A stretch of DNA of 64,000 nt from Nitrosopumilus sp. LS_AOA (GTDB lineage: Archaea; Thermoproteota; Nitrososphaeria; Nitrososphaerales; Nitrosopumilaceae): assembly GCA_001543015.1 (NCBI GenBank), contig LFLC01000025.1:62001-126000 (forward strand), written 5' to 3'. Shown piece after piece: positions 61,445 through 64,000 of this stretch (positions within the stretch are counted from its first letter, which is position 1; each line of letters opens with the position of its first letter). The position numbers and the translations under genes are program-made. The notes below the pieces were generated by a model, which saw nothing but the letters and a program-made list of their open reading frames with translations, was not told where the DNA came from and searched no databases.

Positions 61445-61449
61445 TAAAA

Positions 61450-62526
61450 TCAAGCGTCGAATCGCGTCATTCTGATTGATAAAACTGGGAGTTCTTTTTC
61501 AATGATTTTTTCAACTGCAGGAACAATACCAGTTCTAGATTTTACATTCTCTTCAAAAATTTCAAAAACTTGATCTCTAAATAATAATTTGATTCCAGGA
61601 AGTGCAGTAATTCCTTCATCAACAGTTCTAGGATCGGATAAATCTAAAATTAGTGTGCCTTTTTTCTTTTCTGCCATAACTAATCTAATACTATCATATG
61701 TAATCAAGAAATAGTCAGATGTAGTTGCAACTAAAATAATATCATATTTATCAAAACCAGTTAAAACATCATTAAAGTCAACAGGAGTTCCGCTCAAAAT
61801 TGTTGAAAAGCCAGTAGCACGTTCAAGAGATCTACTTGTAACATCAAAAGAAACCCCTCTTTTGTTCAAAGTTTTTGCAACCATGGCTGCAGCCTCACCA
61901 GTTCCAATTAGCAATACTTTTTTCTTTGAATCAAGTCCTGCTTTTTCATCTACAAGTTTTATTGCAACATCTCCAAGAGAAACCACATCTTTTGCAATAC
62001 CAGTAGTATCCCTCATTCTAATGGCCAATCTAATTACACTATCAAATAATTTATTGAGAATTTTACCTGTTACACCACTACTTTTTGCCTTTGCTAATGA
62101 TAATACAATCTCATCAAATATTTCTTGTTTTCCAACAACAACAGAATCTAATCCAGATGCTAAACGCAATAAATGAAGATATACATCATCTCCCTTGTAT
62201 ACTTCAAGGGTTTGATCAAAATGATCAATGTCTATTTGTTCTAATGTAGATAGAGATACCCAAGTATTTTTTATTTTATTTAATACAAGAGCTTTTCCTT
62301 CTGATCTTCGTGCATCAGGAGAATCTTTTGATTCAGTATTACTTACTGTAAAAATTTCAACTCTACTTGCAGTTTGAATAATAATACATTCATCTACGCC
62401 AGGAATTTTTTTAAATTCTTCACAAGCTACTTGTACATCTTTGAAAGTAAATTTAGATAATGTATGTAATGGAATATTTTTGAAGGTTACTCTTGCATTC
62501 ATTACATCAAAATTAACTTGACTCAA
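61450..62526 (-). CDS. hemA: glutamyl-tRNA reductase-like protein with catalytic Cys replaced
   Basis: GluTR reduces glutamyl-tRNA to glutamate-1-semialdehyde for tetrapyrroles (haem, cobalamin). The fold is clear: an N-terminal catalytic domain, LHLLRLASGLDSVVVGKQEI, RLAIRMRDTTGIAKDVVSLG, then the NADPH domain KVLLIGTGEAAAMVAKTLNK and LILDLSDPRTVD. But the nucleophile motif, normally S/Q-T-C-N-R, reads IQTASRVEIF, with Ala53 in place of Cys (codon GCA, read directly from the DNA). A nearby Cys47 (VDECIII) is not at the right place. Met9 is an alternative start. hemL and hemB are not adjacent. Confidence 0.82.
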   Translation of the reverse strand: MSQVNFDVMNARVTFKNIPLHTLSKFTFKDVQVACEEFKKIPGVDECIIIQTASRVEIFTVSNTESKDSPDARRSEGKALVLNKIKNTWVSLSTLEQIDIDHFDQTLEVYKGDDVYLHLLRLASGLDSVVVGKQEIFDEIVLSLAKAKSSGVTGKILNKLFDSVIRLAIRMRDTTGIAKDVVSLGDVAIKLVDEKAGLDSKKKVLLIGTGEAAAMVAKTLNKRGVSFDVTSRSLERATGFSTILSGTPVDFNDVLTGFDKYDIILVATTSDYFLITYDSIRLVMAEKKKGTLILDLSDPRTVDEGITALPGIKLLFRDQVFEIFEENVKSRTGIVPAVEKIIEKELPVLSIRMTRFDA

Positions 62527-62538
62527 ACCATATCACCA

Positions 62539-63252
62539 TTAAGAAAGTTTACTTCGTCCACCTTTAGCAGTTCTGAAAACATTCATTCCAATGTAAAAAT
62601 TTTCATGTATTGATTCTAAATATTTAATATCATTTGCAGCATTAAGGATTTCTTTTTCAGTAGATTCAGGATCATTTTTTAGTTTTTCAAAGTTTAATTT
62701 GGATTCATCTAAAAAGTCGTTAACTCCACGTTCATAATTTGACATGCCCTTAAACTCTGGACTTAAAACATTTTCAGGAACATATGCAGGGGTTTGATCT
62801 TTTGGAGTTTCTGCGGTTCTTGTAAGAGATGCTTGTTGTTCAGGTGTGAGAATTGGTCGAGGGAATCTATCTTTTTTATCTAAAAAGAATTCGGGTTCAC
62901 TCATATCTCGTCTAAAAATTTCTTCGCCTTGTCGCTTGAAGGTATAAGTAGATTTTTTTGCAGTTTCTGCTTTAACTTCATTTGTAATTGCTTTGTATTC
63001 TGCTTCTGCTGCAGATTCTGCTTCTGCTTTTGCTGCTTTTGCTTTGGCAATTGCTTCAGCAACTGCTGCTTCTGCTTCTTCGGCTATTTTAGATGCAGCT
63101 TCTGCTTTTGCTGCCGCATCCATTGCTAATTTTGATTCATCAACAGTTTCTACTGATTCTTTTTTCCCAGTTTCTTTTGCTGATGGTTTTTCTGATGCTG
63201 AATTTTCACTAGTTTTTACTTTTTCAGAATCTTTTTTCTCTTCAGACATCAT
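62539..63252 (-). CDS. Ala/Glu/Lys-rich coiled-coil protein, function unknown
   Basis: The 237-residue protein begins with a charged segment, followed by a strong Ala-rich coiled coil (AKAEAASKIAEEAEAAVAEA) over about residues 40-95. The second half is more ordinary, with FRRDMSEPEFFLDKKDRFPR and helices such as NAANDIKYLESIHENFYIGM. Two Met start it (63252, 63249). It precedes hemA by 12 bp, suggesting co-transcription. I know no function; a scaffold is one guess. Confidence 0.65.
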   Translation of the reverse strand: MMSEEKKDSEKVKTSENSASEKPSAKETGKKESVETVDESKLAMDAAAKAEAASKIAEEAEAAVAEAIAKAKAAKAEAESAAEAEYKAITNEVKAETAKKSTYTFKRQGEEIFRRDMSEPEFFLDKKDRFPRPILTPEQQASLTRTAETPKDQTPAYVPENVLSPEFKGMSNYERGVNDFLDESKLNFEKLKNDPESTEKEILNAANDIKYLESIHENFYIGMNVFRTAKGGRSKLS

Positions 63253-63392
63253 AAAATCACTGAGATTGCCCGAATTTTAATATTTTTGTAAGAGAAAAAT
63301 CTGTTTTTTCTGTCTCATTACTAAAATAGATACGATATGACCCTAATCGATCAATAAAAATAATTTTCAAATAAATGAATTTAAAGAAATAA

Positions 63393-63470
63393 TGGCGCCC
63401 TCGGCGGGATTTGAACACGCGTCTCAACCGTGACAGGGTCGAATTCTAGACCAGACTATACTACAAGGGC
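63393..63470 (-). tRNA. tRNA-Asp (anticodon GTC), encoded CCA
   Basis: On the minus strand the acceptor GCCCTTG pairs with CGAGGGC (one G-U), G73 and CCA follow. The anticodon arm CGACC CTGTCAC GGTTG gives GTC. The T-arm GCGTG TTCAAAT CCCGC has a T-C mismatch at 52-62 where GCGGG would be expected. CTTTTAATC about 27-30 bp upstream is a suitable box A. Confidence 0.92.
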
Positions 63471-63565
63471 ACAAGTAGAGTGAATTGAAATGCCAGATTA
63501 AAAGTTTCGGTCACAACAAAAAATTTGTAAAAGACTAAATTATACGCGTGAAACATTTTTCATGA

Positions 63566-63639
63566 GGGTCTATGGCGCAGCCAGGTAGCGCACCGGACTT
63601 TTAATCCGGTTGTCTAGGGTCCGAATCCCTATAGACCCG
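63566..63639 (+). tRNA. tRNA-Lys (anticodon TTT)
   Basis: The acceptor GGGTCTA pairs with TAGACCC (G73). The anticodon arm CCGGA CTTTTAA TCCGG gives TTT. The T-loop is TCCGAAT, with C rather than T at position 55 where pseudouridine normally sits. There is no intron or CCA. It is divergent from tRNA-Asp, 95 bp apart. Confidence 0.93.
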
Positions 63640-63658
63640 CTACTTTTCTTTATCTTAT

Positions 63659-64000
63659 CTATTTGATAATCTCATTGATTTGTTTCATAAAGGATTCAAT
63701 AGAAGAATTGATCTTGTTTTCTCTTTCAGTAATATCTGCCCTATACTGATTAATCATTTGAATTCTATTAGAAATCATCCTTTTTTGTTCATCATAGCCT
63801 GAAGAGCCATATGATTTTCTATCTTGTAAAGATGAGACAACTGTAGTTGTAGAAATAATTTTTGAGACAATTTTTGGATCAACTTTAGTGTCAATTACGG
63901 ATTTTTTTATTTCTGAGAAAGTTAATTTTGAAAGAGGTTTTTTTGATTGGTGAGCTAACTGAACTAAAATACCTGAAATTTTATGAGTTACTCGAAAAGG
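63659..64000 (-). CDS. argH: argininosuccinate lyase, C-terminal part (cut by window end)
   Basis: The minus strand reads without stop from the window edge to TAG at 63659-63661: PFRVTHKISGILVQLAHQSK, KPLSKLTFSEIKKSVIDTKV, then SSLQDRKSYGSSGYDEQKRM and a helical end. PFR-x-x-H-x-I-x-G and D/R-x-S-x-G-S/G-x-x are the conserved C-terminal features of ArgH, which splits argininosuccinate to arginine and fumarate. The catalytic GSS-x-M-P-x-K-x-N-P loop lies outside the window. Confidence 0.8.
   Translation of the reverse strand, partial: PFRVTHKISGILVQLAHQSKKPLSKLTFSEIKKSVIDTKVDPKIVSKIISTTTVVSSLQDRKSYGSSGYDEQKRMISNRIQMINQYRADITERENKINSSIESFMKQINEIIK

Noticed and set aside
62929-63280. Cys/Phe-rich and Ser/Ala-rich plus-strand ORFs opposite the Ala-rich protein
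   Set aside because: They are antisense reads of the GCA/GAA-rich coiled-coil codons on the minus strand; composition explains them.
63260-63330. AGAAAAA-TCTGT-TTTTTCT hairpin as a terminator
   Set aside because: It lies between tRNA-Asp and the 237-residue gene on the same strand and could mark an end, but it is only a 7-bp A/T stem in AT-rich sequence, so I do not call it.
1-64000. CRISPR arrays, insertion sequences, prophage or integrated element
   Set aside because: No regularly spaced repeats, transposase, integrase or phage gene was seen, and tRNA 3' ends show no duplicated attachment sequence that I could detect by eye.

Overview
The window comes from an AT-rich, gene-dense archaeal chromosome, most likely a marine ammonia-oxidising archaeon of the Nitrosopumilus/Nitrosarchaeum type (Nitrososphaerota). 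The evidence is archaeal information-processing genes (ribosomal proteins S13, S4 and S2, Rpo10, ABCE1, replication factor C large subunit, Trm5, archaeal GluRS), an 11-subunit complex I without NuoEFG, an archaeal acetyl/propionyl-CoA carboxylase set (consistent with the 3-hydroxypropionate/4-hydroxybutyrate cycle), a two-domain multicopper oxidase, and a secreted protein carrying the IPDWIKNNAxWW module that I associate with this phylum. Many genes start 25-30 bp after a TATA-like box with no room for a leader, and TTG/GTG starts are common. No amo genes lie in the window, so the ammonia-oxidiser assignment is an inference.

Layout. 1-8000: envelope and metal handling: a signal-peptide protein cut by the window edge, a large secreted protein with a frameshifted C-terminal repeat, a CDF exporter, a ZIP transporter overlapping a multicopper oxidase, and two small unknowns. 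8083-14335: ribosomal S13-S4, glmS, a CobT-like gene, an MBL hydrolase, NAD(P)H-hydrate epimerase and a translin homologue. 14351-22548: tRNA-Leu, then a co-directional run rpo10, enolase, S2, mevalonate kinase, isopentenyl phosphate kinase, IDI-like Nudix protein, prenyl synthase, GluRS and an FAH-family enzyme. 22545-27343: small and unknown proteins, a Rieske protein, tRNA-His and CorA. 27377-30677: a non-oxidative pentose phosphate operon with a transketolase-N/ribulose-phosphate epimerase fusion. 30850-36456: zinc-ribbon and small proteins, leucyl aminopeptidase, 5S rRNA, ABCE1 and Trm5. 36458-41153: membrane protein, acetyltransferase, site-2 protease, LarA-like protein, pyrE, a CAU tRNA, a TenA/PqqC-like protein and intron-containing tRNA-Glu. 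41168-52468: a second prenyl synthase and the complex I operon nuoABCDHIJKMLN. 52583-56622: peroxiredoxin and the three carboxylase subunits. 56728-64000: an RFC-L operon, IMPase, ferredoxin reductase-like protein, DUF1059 protein, a GluTR-like hemA, an Ala-rich protein, tRNA-Asp, tRNA-Lys and the end of argH.

The genes are mainly housekeeping: energy conservation (complex I), carbon fixation (biotin-dependent carboxylase), archaeal lipid precursors (mevalonate branch), sugar phosphate interconversion, translation and metal homeostasis. I found no CRISPR array, insertion sequence, prophage or defence island.

Points worth a second look: a 15-nt intron in the T-loop of tRNA-Glu with a complete bulge-helix-bulge; odd T-arms in most of the other tRNAs; loss of the catalytic Cys in both the GluTR-like and the IDI-like protein; two out-of-frame repeat tails next to homopolymers; a transketolase/epimerase fusion; a CDF transporter with three cytosolic domains; and several short genes missing from the ORF track (C2H2 finger, DUF1059, Cys-rich and single-helix peptides).
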